A stretch of 64,000 bases of DNA, taken from contig CAYSQW010000007.1 of assembly GCA_964433135.1 (NCBI GenBank), forward strand, positions 1 to 64,000, in the 5' to 3' direction. This document shows positions 33,379 to 40,708 of the stretch, piece after piece; position 1 is the stretch's first letter, and every line of letters begins with the position of its first letter. The notes under the pieces are model-generated. The model was not told the DNA's origin and did not search any database. It saw only the letters and a list, made by a program, of their open reading frames with translations. A program made the translations under genes and the position numbers. The DNA is from CAYSQW01 sp964433135. GTDB lineage: Bacteria; Acidobacteriota; Aminicenantia; Aminicenantales; Aminicenantaceae.

Positions 33379-33672
33379 ATGTTTGCGCGGTTGACCAGAT
33401 TCCAGGTAAAGCTGGAAAAAATCGAGAAAGCGGAGCGCATATTCGAGGAAAGCATTATTCCGGCGGCGAAAACCCAAAAAGGATTTCTGCACGCGTATCT
33501 TCTCAATAATCCAAAAACCGGAGAGAGCGTATCCATCACGTTTTGGAATACGGAGAACGATGCGGTTGCTAATGAGAAGAACCATTACTATCAGGAGCAG
33601 ATGGTAAAGCTGCTTGATCTTATTTCCTTTGGTCCGGTTCGGGAAGGATACGATATTAAGGTCGATGGTTAG
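33379..33672 (+). CDS. Antibiotic-biosynthesis-monooxygenase (ABM) fold protein
   Basis: A 97-residue protein with the dimeric alpha/beta-barrel ABM pattern: FARLTRFQVKLEKIEKAERIF, a central AAKTQKGFLHAYLL strand, and SVSITFWNTENDAVANEKN followed by a C-terminal helix. The family includes quinone-forming monooxygenases and many uncharacterised scavengers. AAAGGAGG seven bases before the ATG is an excellent ribosome site. It is the first gene after a strong promoter and lies 81 bases before the IDI-like gene, so it may be part of that cluster. Cofactor-free oxygenase activity would be surprising in a strict anaerobe. Confidence 0.85.
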   Translation: MFARLTRFQVKLEKIEKAERIFEESIIPAAKTQKGFLHAYLLNNPKTGESVSITFWNTENDAVANEKNHYYQEQMVKLLDLISFGPVREGYDIKVDG

Positions 33673-33753
33673 AAAGCCTCTTTTCGGTCGGCTCTTCTCA
33701 CTCCGATACAGCGGTTTGGATAAAACCGTGACGATTCTCAGGCGCCGGTTTTG

Positions 33754-34362
33754 ATGATGATTTCCAATGACGAGGGAACATGCCCTTCATCCCCTTGCAT
33801 ACGGCTTCTCCGTGACAGGTCTTCGCCCGGCGGCTCGGACGAGGAATATATCATTCGGATGGATGAATGCGGTCGGGTATCGGGTGAGGAAGAGAAGGTC
33901 GGATGCCATATCGGGGAAGGTCGGTTGCACGGCGCCTACCTGGTCATGCTCTTCGACGTATCGGAACGGCTGATGCTGGCGCGGCGCAGCCCGACAAAGA
34001 TGCTCTGGCCCGGATTCTGGGACGGCAGCGTGGCGAGCCATTACCACCTGGGCGAAAACCGTGAAGCAAGCATCCGGAACCGCGTACTGAAGGAGGTCGG
34101 CGTTCGATGTCCTCGGTTGGAATATCGTTTCCGCTTTCTCTATCGAGCCGAATATCTCGACGTCGGAAGCGAACATGAGATATGCGATGTTTTTAAAGCG
34201 GCGGGGGTGGACGGCGGGGAGATCCAACCCGATGCGAATGAAGTTTCGGAGATCCGATTTTATAATCCGTTGGATGTTGATAAACTAATCATCGAGCGGG
34301 CGGTGGAATTGACTCCATGGTTTATCCGAGCCTATCAGGAGAATCTCAAAACACAGCCATGA
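33754..34362 (+). CDS. IDI-like Nudix protein lacking the catalytic cysteine
   Basis: A 202-residue homologue of type I isopentenyl-diphosphate isomerase. Aligned by eye with E. coli Idi, the metal ligands are His52, His59, His96, Glu140 and Glu142, with spacings of 7 and 37 that equal the E. coli ones. The Glu of the Nudix helix is kept (VLKEVGV), as are LARRSPTK and WPGFWD. The catalytic Cys67 position is Ala94 (GSVASH instead of NSVCGH). Classical isomerase chemistry needs that Cys, so another reaction on a diphosphate is likely. The start is uncertain: TTG, ATG and ATG lie at 33751, 33754 and 33757 without a clear ribosome site. The stop overlaps the next ATG (ATGA). Confidence 0.85.
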   Translation: MMISNDEGTCPSSPCIRLLRDRSSPGGSDEEYIIRMDECGRVSGEEEKVGCHIGEGRLHGAYLVMLFDVSERLMLARRSPTKMLWPGFWDGSVASHYHLGENREASIRNRVLKEVGVRCPRLEYRFRFLYRAEYLDVGSEHEICDVFKAAGVDGGEIQPDANEVSEIRFYNPLDVDKLIIERAVELTPWFIRAYQENLKTQP

Positions 34363-35417
34363 TGCGCCGACGTGAACGTCGTTATCCGTACTTGAAAAGC
34401 TTTTTGAATACCGTCTATCGTGCTTTCCGTCTCTATTCAGCCAATCGTTCAATGAAAGCCTGGGGGGTATTTGCGCGCCATCTATACAGGAGCCGCGTTC
34501 TCAAAAAGCCCAATCCTCCTTTTATCACCATCGCTCCCACCTACCGCTGTCCTTGCAGCTGTGTTCACTGTGGGATATATGAAAAAGGTCGGCGAGGTGA
34601 AGCTGAAATCAGCACTCTTCAGATCAAGTCCGTTATCGACCAGGCGAAGCGGCTGGGAGTTCTTCAGGTGACGTTTACCGGGGGAGAACCCATGATGCGC
34701 CAAGACCTCTATGAGCTGATCCGCTATGCTCATATCCGCGGTTTATTGACGCGTCTCAATACAAGCGGATTATTTCTTTCGAAATCCAACGTTACTCGTT
34801 TGAAAAGCGCCGGTTTGACCCAGTGCGCCGTTTCAATTGATGACGCCGATCCCGCGATTCATGACCGGCTGCGGGGGGTTCCCGGAGCCTTCGACTGCGC
34901 TTTACGGGGTATCGGTTATCTTAAGGATGCGGGGATTCCGTGCCAGATCAACACGTATGCACCCCGCCGAATGGTTACGCGGGGATTGGAGAAGATCATT
35001 ACTTTGGGACGGCGATTGGGTGTCCTGGCCGTCTACATCATTATGCCCGTGGCGATCGGGCGGTGGAATGAAATGTATTCACGAGTTTTGTCGGAGGAAG
35101 AGAAGTCAAGAGTACGCGCGTTGCAGGAGATGACGTTCGTTCACTTGGAGTTGGCCACCGATAAAACGCTGTGCGGCGTTTATCAAAAGGGAATTTTGTT
35201 CGTTTCTCCGCAGGGGCAAATAACCCCCTGTCCGTTTGTTTCGTTTCCATTCGGGAATATTGCCGATCTCTCGCTGAAAAATGTCTGGATGGAACACTGC
35301 TCGCGCCTCAGGGAAACAATCCGGGGAGAGTGTCCGATGAATGATCCGGGGAGGCGCAAAGAACTTGCCCGGCATGTCCGGTCGGTAGCTCTTTGTGCCG
35401 GGAAATCGGATTTTTGA
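34359..35417 (+). CDS. Radical SAM protein 1 (short SPASM-like tail)
   Basis: A 352-residue enzyme. The radical SAM cluster cysteines are C64, C68 and C71 (CPCSCVHC). FTGGEPMMRQDL is the SAM-binding GGE motif, and RLNTSGLFL and VSIDDADPAIHDRLRG are typical of the MoaA/PqqE/AhbC-like branch. The C-terminus has C-GVYQKG and ITPCPFVSFPFGNI followed by ECPM and LC, a reduced auxiliary-cluster domain. About 50 basic residues precede the core (RRRERRYPYLK and so on). The ATG overlaps the IDI-like stop, so the two are translationally coupled. The substrate is unknown. Confidence 0.9.
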   Translation: MMRRRERRYPYLKSFLNTVYRAFRLYSANRSMKAWGVFARHLYRSRVLKKPNPPFITIAPTYRCPCSCVHCGIYEKGRRGEAEISTLQIKSVIDQAKRLGVLQVTFTGGEPMMRQDLYELIRYAHIRGLLTRLNTSGLFLSKSNVTRLKSAGLTQCAVSIDDADPAIHDRLRGVPGAFDCALRGIGYLKDAGIPCQINTYAPRRMVTRGLEKIITLGRRLGVLAVYIIMPVAIGRWNEMYSRVLSEEEKSRVRALQEMTFVHLELATDKTLCGVYQKGILFVSPQGQITPCPFVSFPFGNIADLSLKNVWMEHCSRLRETIRGECPMNDPGRRKELARHVRSVALCAGKSDF

Positions 35418-35442
35418 CTTTGACGCAGCGGTATGCTATACA
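35414..35442 (+). promoter_or_regulatory. Internal promoter between radical SAM 1 and the QueG-like gene
   Basis: TTGACT, 17-base spacer, TATACA, preceded by a TGC extended -10. The -35 box overlaps the radical SAM 1 stop codon. The 99-base gap here is the widest in the cluster, consistent with a second transcript. Confidence 0.55.
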
Positions 35443-35516
35443 CCGGTTGAATTTTGTTGTGAGGGATTGATAATTTCAAGACAATCGTCTTCGTCGTATT
35501 CTTCTGAAAGAAAAAA

Positions 35517-36446
35517 ATGGAAACATCCGGAGAAGCTTCAAAACTGGAAAATATCATTGCCGCCATTGTCCGGGAATCACCGGAAAACCGGCTTAAGGAT
35601 TTCGATGGGCAGGAAATATTTTCAGGAGTCCGTATCGGTATCGCTGATGGGGACGATGCTCTGTTCGAGCGGTTTCAATCCGTTGTGAGTCCCAATCATC
35701 TTCTCCCCCGAGCTTTTCTGGAGAGAATCTCCGCCGAGGGGAAACATTTGACTAAGGTGCGGGTGATTTCCTGGGCCCTTGCATTCGCGGAGCCGATCCG
35801 CCGCTCTAATCGTTCCATAAGTTGGCCGTCAAAGATGTATTCCGCGGCCCGCAACAACGGGGGGGCGTTGAATTTTGTTCTCAGCCGGAAGCTGGGAGAA
35901 TTTTTCCGGAAACAGGGATATGTTGCTGAAGCACCGCGTTTGACCGATGCATACGATGCGTTCCGGCTGCCGGCAGTGACATTCGCCTCCACTTGGTCGG
36001 AAATGCATATCGCCTATGCGGCGGGATTAGGGCGATTCGGATTGAACGGAAGCTTGATAACCCCTCTGGGCAGTCACGTGCGTCTGGGAAGCCTGGTTGT
36101 AAACAGTCCTTTGGACACGACGACGGCATCCCGGGGCTCCTACCGGGCCGAGTGCTGGGAAAGTGGAGGCAAAGCTTGCGGCCAATGCATATCGCGATGT
36201 CCGGTGGACGCGATCTCCTCTGAAGGTCTGGATAAAGAAAAGTGCTACGCCATGAGACAGGCGGTTCGTTCCCGCCATTTGCAATCTTATGCACGGGAAA
36301 TGGATCTGTATCAAGCCCCCATCGTCAAGAACGGAAACCGAATTTCAGGTTATTCACTCGGGTGTGCGCTTTGCCAGTGCGGGGTCTCCTGCGAAGCGGA
36401 GGATCCGTTTTCCCAGGGGAAGGATAAAATCCATGATCGATGTTAA
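35517..36446 (+). CDS. QueG-like iron-sulfur protein
   Basis: A 309-residue protein resembling the epoxyqueuosine reductase family and related 4Fe-4S proteins. Residues about 160-190 hold FASTWSEMHIAYAAGLGRFGLNGSLIT, and LGSHVRLGSLVVN follows. A ferredoxin cluster is CGQCISRCPVDAI plus a later KC, and a second group is CALCQCGVSCE. The N-terminal region lacks the usual QueG cobalamin domain sequence that I can recognise, so it may act as an electron donor or reductase without corrinoid. Its stop lies inside the next gene (14-base overlap), tying it to radical SAM 2. No strong ribosome site precedes the ATG. Confidence 0.82.
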   Translation: METSGEASKLENIIAAIVRESPENRLKDFDGQEIFSGVRIGIADGDDALFERFQSVVSPNHLLPRAFLERISAEGKHLTKVRVISWALAFAEPIRRSNRSISWPSKMYSAARNNGGALNFVLSRKLGEFFRKQGYVAEAPRLTDAYDAFRLPAVTFASTWSEMHIAYAAGLGRFGLNGSLITPLGSHVRLGSLVVNSPLDTTTASRGSYRAECWESGGKACGQCISRCPVDAISSEGLDKEKCYAMRQAVRSRHLQSYAREMDLYQAPIVKNGNRISGYSLGCALCQCGVSCEAEDPFSQGKDKIHDRC

Positions 36447-37533
36447 ATTGAAGCTTAAACCGGGACATGCGACCGAGCGCGCTTGGATGAGTCCATCTCC
36501 CCTGAAAACGTTGTTCTGGAATATCACCTACGCCTGCAACTACCGGTGTCCGATATGCTTCACGGATTCGGGAGTTGAATCCCGCCGGGAATTGTCCACT
36601 GAGGAAGCCTTAGCGGCGGCGGATAAGATATGTGAAGCCGGGGTGAAGGATGTGATTATTTCCGGGGGCGAGCCTTTTCTGCGCACCGACTTGATCGATG
36701 TCCTCGAGCGTTTGGGGCAAAACGGTGTTACCGCGCGTATCGCCACCAATGGAAGCATGATCACGGACGACAATCTGTCGGCGCTGCGGTCCCGTACCCT
36801 GACCAAATCTTTTCAGGTCAGCCTGGATACGACCGATCCTGAGTTTTATGCCCGATTTCACGGCGTGTCTCCCGAAAAGCATCAAACCGTCTGTTCAAAT
36901 ATCAACAGGATTCGGGATCATGGCTTTCATACCACGGTATCCGTGCGGCTGACTCCGGAAACCCTTGATGGAATTCCGCGGCTGTTGGATCGAGCCCTGG
37001 ATTGCGATTGGGCGACGGTCACCATCCACTGGCCTGTTCATACCAATCGGATAGTGAATGCATATCCTCAAGATGCGGATTTTCTCTCTCTCATCCAGCC
37101 GGCCCTGGAACATTTCATCCGCCTGCCGCGAAAGTGGCTGGTGGAGACCTACATTCCCTGGGCGGAATTTCATCCGGCTATGAGACGGCTGGAAAAGCGA
37201 ATTCGTATCATACATAGAGGCTGCCGGGCGGGCCGGGATCGGCTGACCCTCAATCCCGACGGCCGGCTTTCTCCCTGTGTCACGTTGGATGTTCCGGAAG
37301 CCGAGGTGGGCCGTATCGGACGGGATGACCTCCGCCGGGTTTTTCAACAGGCGTCCTTGTGCAGGTTCCTTAAGCATCCGGAGCCGGTAGGGTTTTGCCG
37401 GGAATGCGCGCACCTGCCCCGCTGCGGCGCCGGATGCCGGGCCGCGGCATGGGTTCTGACCGGCAGCATGGAAGGGAGTGATGCATCCTGTCCGATCTGG
37501 AAAGCACGAAACGCACGGCGGGAGATCAGCTGA
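36433..37533 (+). CDS. Radical SAM protein 2 with SPASM domain
   Basis: A 366-residue enzyme. The radical SAM cysteines are C35, C39 and C42 (CNYRCPIC). ISGGEPFLRTDL, RIATNGSMI and QVSLDTTDPEFYARFHG continue the barrel. The C-terminus is a full SPASM domain with GCRAG, LSPCVTLD, FCRECAHLPRCGAGC and SCPIW, which should ligate auxiliary clusters. SPASM enzymes modify peptides or small cofactors (PqqE, AnSME, mycofactocin MftC). The ATG lies within the end of the QueG-like gene, with AGGGGAAGG upstream. A UbiA gene begins two bases after its stop. Confidence 0.92.
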   Translation: MIDVKLKLKPGHATERAWMSPSPLKTLFWNITYACNYRCPICFTDSGVESRRELSTEEALAAADKICEAGVKDVIISGGEPFLRTDLIDVLERLGQNGVTARIATNGSMITDDNLSALRSRTLTKSFQVSLDTTDPEFYARFHGVSPEKHQTVCSNINRIRDHGFHTTVSVRLTPETLDGIPRLLDRALDCDWATVTIHWPVHTNRIVNAYPQDADFLSLIQPALEHFIRLPRKWLVETYIPWAEFHPAMRRLEKRIRIIHRGCRAGRDRLTLNPDGRLSPCVTLDVPEAEVGRIGRDDLRRVFQQASLCRFLKHPEPVGFCRECAHLPRCGAGCRAAAWVLTGSMEGSDASCPIWKARNARREIS

Positions 37534-37534
37534 G

Positions 37535-38545
37535 ATGTCGCATGACCGATCGCCGAGGGGAAATCCCTCTTTCGCAAACGCGTTCTGGGGCCGAAGAGGA
37601 GTCGTCAAATCCGGATCGATCTGGTTTCCTCTGGCGGTCTTCATTTCTTCGTCGCCCTCTTCTTTTCATGCGGAGTCCTTCCCGTTCGCTTTGGGGTGTT
37701 TTATCGCGGTGGCGGGATGGGCGATGGTCAGCATCTTTGTCAACGATCTGGCCGATGCCCGGCAGGATCGGATTGCGGGAAAATCCCGCTGGATCTGCAC
37801 CTTGGATTTGAAAACGGCCGTGGCATTGATTTGTCTCTTCATCGCGGCCGGGACCGCCGGGCTTCTGCTTTTTTCAGCACCTCAGGAAGTGTTTGGGATT
37901 TATTTTTTTTCATTGAGCTTGGGGCTGGCCTACTCACTCATGCCATTCCGTTTCAAATCCGCGGGGGGATGGGGGATTGCCGCCTATGCTCTGGCCTGTG
38001 TCGGAGCCTATGTGATTCTCCCGGGGATTTGGTTGCGCGGGAGAGGGGTCGTCATCTTCATGCTGGCGGTTGCTGTTTTCCTGGATAAAACAGTCAATCT
38101 TTTGTTTCACCAGGTGCTGGATCATGATGTCGACAGATTGGCGGGAGTCTCCACGCTGGCGGTTCGCTGGGGTATTTCCAGAACTCTCCGCCGGATGCGG
38201 CCCGTAGCTTTTTTCGCCGCGTTGGTCATGCTGACGGCATCGGCGGTCTCTGTATCGGGTCTCGAACGGGGAGGCGCGGGAATCCTGGGAACCGCAGCGG
38301 TCGGATGGATCTGCTGTATGATTCTGATCGGGATAAAGCCCTGGGGATCCGCAGCCCCGTCGGAATTAACGAAAAAACTTCCTCTGTTTTATCTGAGTTC
38401 GACCCTCGTTGTTTTTCGCCTGTTGCCGTTGTTGCTGTTGGCACGACTGTCTCTGATCGAAACCGTATTCAGGGGCCTGACGGTGGGGGCGGGGATTCTC
38501 ATCGGGCTGGATGTATATTATTCATATCGTTATCGACTTCCCTGA
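37535..38545 (+). CDS. UbiA-family prenyltransferase
   Basis: A 336-residue membrane protein with about eight helices. The two Asp-rich motifs of UbiA enzymes are visible: N70-D71-x2-D74-x3-D78 (NDLADARQD) and D196-H-D198-V-D200 (DHDVDRLAG). These bind the magnesium-diphosphate of a prenyl donor. The enzyme would attach an isoprenoid chain to an acceptor made by the upstream radical SAM proteins, or act as a terpene-cyclase-like UbiA; the sequence does not decide. The ATG directly follows the radical SAM 2 stop; GGGAG lies upstream. It is the last gene of the cluster. Confidence 0.92.
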   Translation: MSHDRSPRGNPSFANAFWGRRGVVKSGSIWFPLAVFISSSPSSFHAESFPFALGCFIAVAGWAMVSIFVNDLADARQDRIAGKSRWICTLDLKTAVALICLFIAAGTAGLLLFSAPQEVFGIYFFSLSLGLAYSLMPFRFKSAGGWGIAAYALACVGAYVILPGIWLRGRGVVIFMLAVAVFLDKTVNLLFHQVLDHDVDRLAGVSTLAVRWGISRTLRRMRPVAFFAALVMLTASAVSVSGLERGGAGILGTAAVGWICCMILIGIKPWGSAAPSELTKKLPLFYLSSTLVVFRLLPLLLLARLSLIETVFRGLTVGAGILIGLDVYYSYRYRLP

Positions 38546-38660
38546 TTGGTGTCCTTTTCCAAAAACGGGGGGATGTCTCCTGCCGAGGTCAATGCTGTAT
38601 GTTATGTCCGCACCGCAATATCCGACAGGGGGAGATCGGAACGCCGCAATAAGCTTCAAA

Positions 38661-38690
38661 GTGGCATAGATATTGCAACTTGGATATAAT
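38661..38690 (+). promoter_or_regulatory. Probable promoter for the secreted TPR gene
   Basis: GTGGCA (4 of 6), 18-base spacer, perfect TATAAT, just before the signal-peptide ATG at 38715. Confidence 0.45.
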
Positions 38691-38714
38691 ACGGCTATGA
38701 GGAAAGGCGGCAAA

Positions 38715-40457
38715 ATGAAAAAAATCTCGTATTTTAACATCTTGTTTTTTTGCATTTTGATTTTTCAGCTTTTCGGTTCTGATGAAGAGACTTTAAACCG
38801 GGCTCGGTTGGCTATGGATCAGGCGCGGTTTGAGCAAGCGGAGCAGCTTTTTGAAGAAGCTGTCGAAGAAAATCCGCACCGGATCAATCTCCGCGTCCAA
38901 CTGGCTTTCGCGAAACATAAACAAGGTAAAGACGCGGAAGCCGTTTCCCTGCTCGAAAAAGAAATCGACAAATTTCTTCTGAGCTATGAGGCCTATGCGC
39001 TTCTGGGCTATATCCATTACATTCATGGACGGTTTCCACAGGCGGCCCGGGTCTGCCGGACGTATACGGAACTGATAGAAAAGGCGATTCCCGATCCCGA
39101 TGAGAGCAGCCGTTATGCCGCCCGGGAATTTCGTCGACGGATATGGGGGAGCATCGATGGAAAAACTCCGAATTTAGGGCTTCCTTATTTTATCTTAGGA
39201 TTCGTAGAAAAATACCGCGGGAATTTCCCCGGCGCTCGGATCTATTTCCGTTTGGCTCAGCAGGCCGGGTATGATCTGGTCAGCTGTTATGCGCAGTTGA
39301 TAGATATCGAGCTGCAGCGGCAAGACTGGGAGGCTGCTCAAACAAAATCGGATGTCGCCCTGGTCGCCGTGGGGCCGCATCCGTTGGTCTATTTTCTAAA
39401 AGGATATGCCCGGTATCACCTGGAAGAGCGGGCCGAAGCATTCGAAGAATTTCGAAAGGCCGTGGAACGTCGCCCCTACTTCTGCGAGGCCGTCAGAAAT
39501 TTTTCGCAGCTGCTCCTGAATGAAGACGACACCTCTCAAGCCGCCCGGCTGCTGAAGCGGGTTCTCATTCTGGATCCTGCGGATGATCGGGCTGAGAAAC
39601 TGTTGGCTTCCATCTCGAACCATGCGTTGGGGGGGCGTGAGAGATGGCCGCTGACAAAGGATTTTGTTGAGCGTCCCCGGCTGAGGTACCGCTATGTTTT
39701 TCACAACGACATGGAAATGGTTTTGAACTCCGTACATGAAGCGACCATGTCGCTCGTAACGACGAAAAAATTCGCGGAAGCCGCTGAGTATTTGAAGGGC
39801 TTTCTGGAGCTCGATGACCAGTGGTCAAGTCATAACTACAATTTGGCTCTTATCTTCAACCTTCTGGATAAGCCCGGAGAAGCTCTCGTTTATGGCTGCC
39901 GGGCCAGTGAGTTGAAGCCGAGAAACAAAGAGGCCTGGGATCTCATCGGAAATGTTTTCTTTAAGATCGAAGACTATGAGAATGCGCTGTTATATTATCG
40001 GAAAGTATTGGACCTTGAACCGGGAGATCCTCTCAGCCATTACAATTTAGGATTGGTGTATCATGCCCGTAGAGAATTTCCCCGGGCTGAAGCCTCGCTC
40101 CTTCGTGCCATAGAGGTGGAAAAAGCGCGTAATTTCGTAAGGGACTCCATTCCGAAAAATGCAAGTGCTTTGAACGTGTATGTGCTGGTGGAATATAAAT
40201 CCGTCGCTTTTGAAAGCCGAAAGGCCTTGGGGCGTCTTTATTTCGATCAGGGCTGGATGGACCGTGCGATCCGGGAATTCCAACTCGCCGCCGAAATGGA
40301 ACCTCGCGATCCCGAGGCCTTTCTGGAGCTGGGACGGATCTGGCTGGAAAAGGATGATCCCCGTAAGGCCGAGACCTATTTTGCCACGTTCCGTGATCTG
40401 GGGGGGGAAAAGGAGCTGCTTGATAGGGTCCTCCGTGGAAGAAACAAGCGGCGTTAA
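38715..40457 (+). CDS. Exported TPR-repeat protein
   Basis: A 580-residue protein. A signal peptide (KKISYFNILFFCILIFQLF) occupies the first 22 residues. From there on the sequence is a series of 34-residue TPR helices, for example ARLAMDQARFEQAEQLFEEAV, DYENALLYYRKVLDLEPGDPLSHYNLGLVYH and GWMDRAIREFQLAAEMEPRDPEAFLELG. No enzymatic domain is seen. Such proteins scaffold periplasmic or outer-membrane assemblies. The start at 38715 has AAAGGCGG upstream and is preferred over an ATG at 38697. The gene is monocistronic, with its own promoter and terminator. Confidence 0.88.
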   Translation: MKKISYFNILFFCILIFQLFGSDEETLNRARLAMDQARFEQAEQLFEEAVEENPHRINLRVQLAFAKHKQGKDAEAVSLLEKEIDKFLLSYEAYALLGYIHYIHGRFPQAARVCRTYTELIEKAIPDPDESSRYAAREFRRRIWGSIDGKTPNLGLPYFILGFVEKYRGNFPGARIYFRLAQQAGYDLVSCYAQLIDIELQRQDWEAAQTKSDVALVAVGPHPLVYFLKGYARYHLEERAEAFEEFRKAVERRPYFCEAVRNFSQLLLNEDDTSQAARLLKRVLILDPADDRAEKLLASISNHALGGRERWPLTKDFVERPRLRYRYVFHNDMEMVLNSVHEATMSLVTTKKFAEAAEYLKGFLELDDQWSSHNYNLALIFNLLDKPGEALVYGCRASELKPRNKEAWDLIGNVFFKIEDYENALLYYRKVLDLEPGDPLSHYNLGLVYHARREFPRAEASLLRAIEVEKARNFVRDSIPKNASALNVYVLVEYKSVAFESRKALGRLYFDQGWMDRAIREFQLAAEMEPRDPEAFLELGRIWLEKDDPRKAETYFATFRDLGGEKELLDRVLRGRNKRR

Positions 40458-40475
40458 GACGTGAATATCCGGAAA

Positions 40476-40508
40476 AACCGGCCGGTGGAAATCCGCCGGT
40501 TTCGTTTT
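40476..40508 (+). terminator. Terminator after the TPR gene
   Basis: AACCGG plus CGG pair with CCG plus CCGGTT, with one bulged C and the loop TGGAAAT, then TTCGTTTT. It starts 19 bases after the stop. Confidence 0.75.
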
Positions 40509-40619
40509 CACCGCGCGGCCCGGTTCATTCGTCTCTGATGGCGCCGATCGAAGAGATAAACCTGAAATCCGAAAAGCTTTGATTATTTCGCTGTTGTAAA
40601 GTATTCGCGGCCTCCCGTC

Positions 40620-40648
40620 TTGAACTTTTCATCGTTCTGGGGTATTAT
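40620..40648 (+). promoter_or_regulatory. Promoter for the esterase 1 / M24 peptidase pair
   Basis: TTGAAC (4 of 6), 17-base spacer, TATTAT (5 of 6). The ATG of the esterase-like lipoprotein is at 40709. Confidence 0.6.
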
Positions 40649-40708
40649 CCCCGTCTGCATCTTATGAGATATATAAAATATCATTCCACCCTTAAGGGAG
40701 GTTCCCCC

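Noticed and set aside
38573..38689. 38-codon frame after UbiA as a possible precursor peptide for the radical SAM enzymes
   Set aside because: No leader-core pattern, no repeated Cys, Ser, Thr or aromatic residues, and it overlaps the promoter of the next gene.
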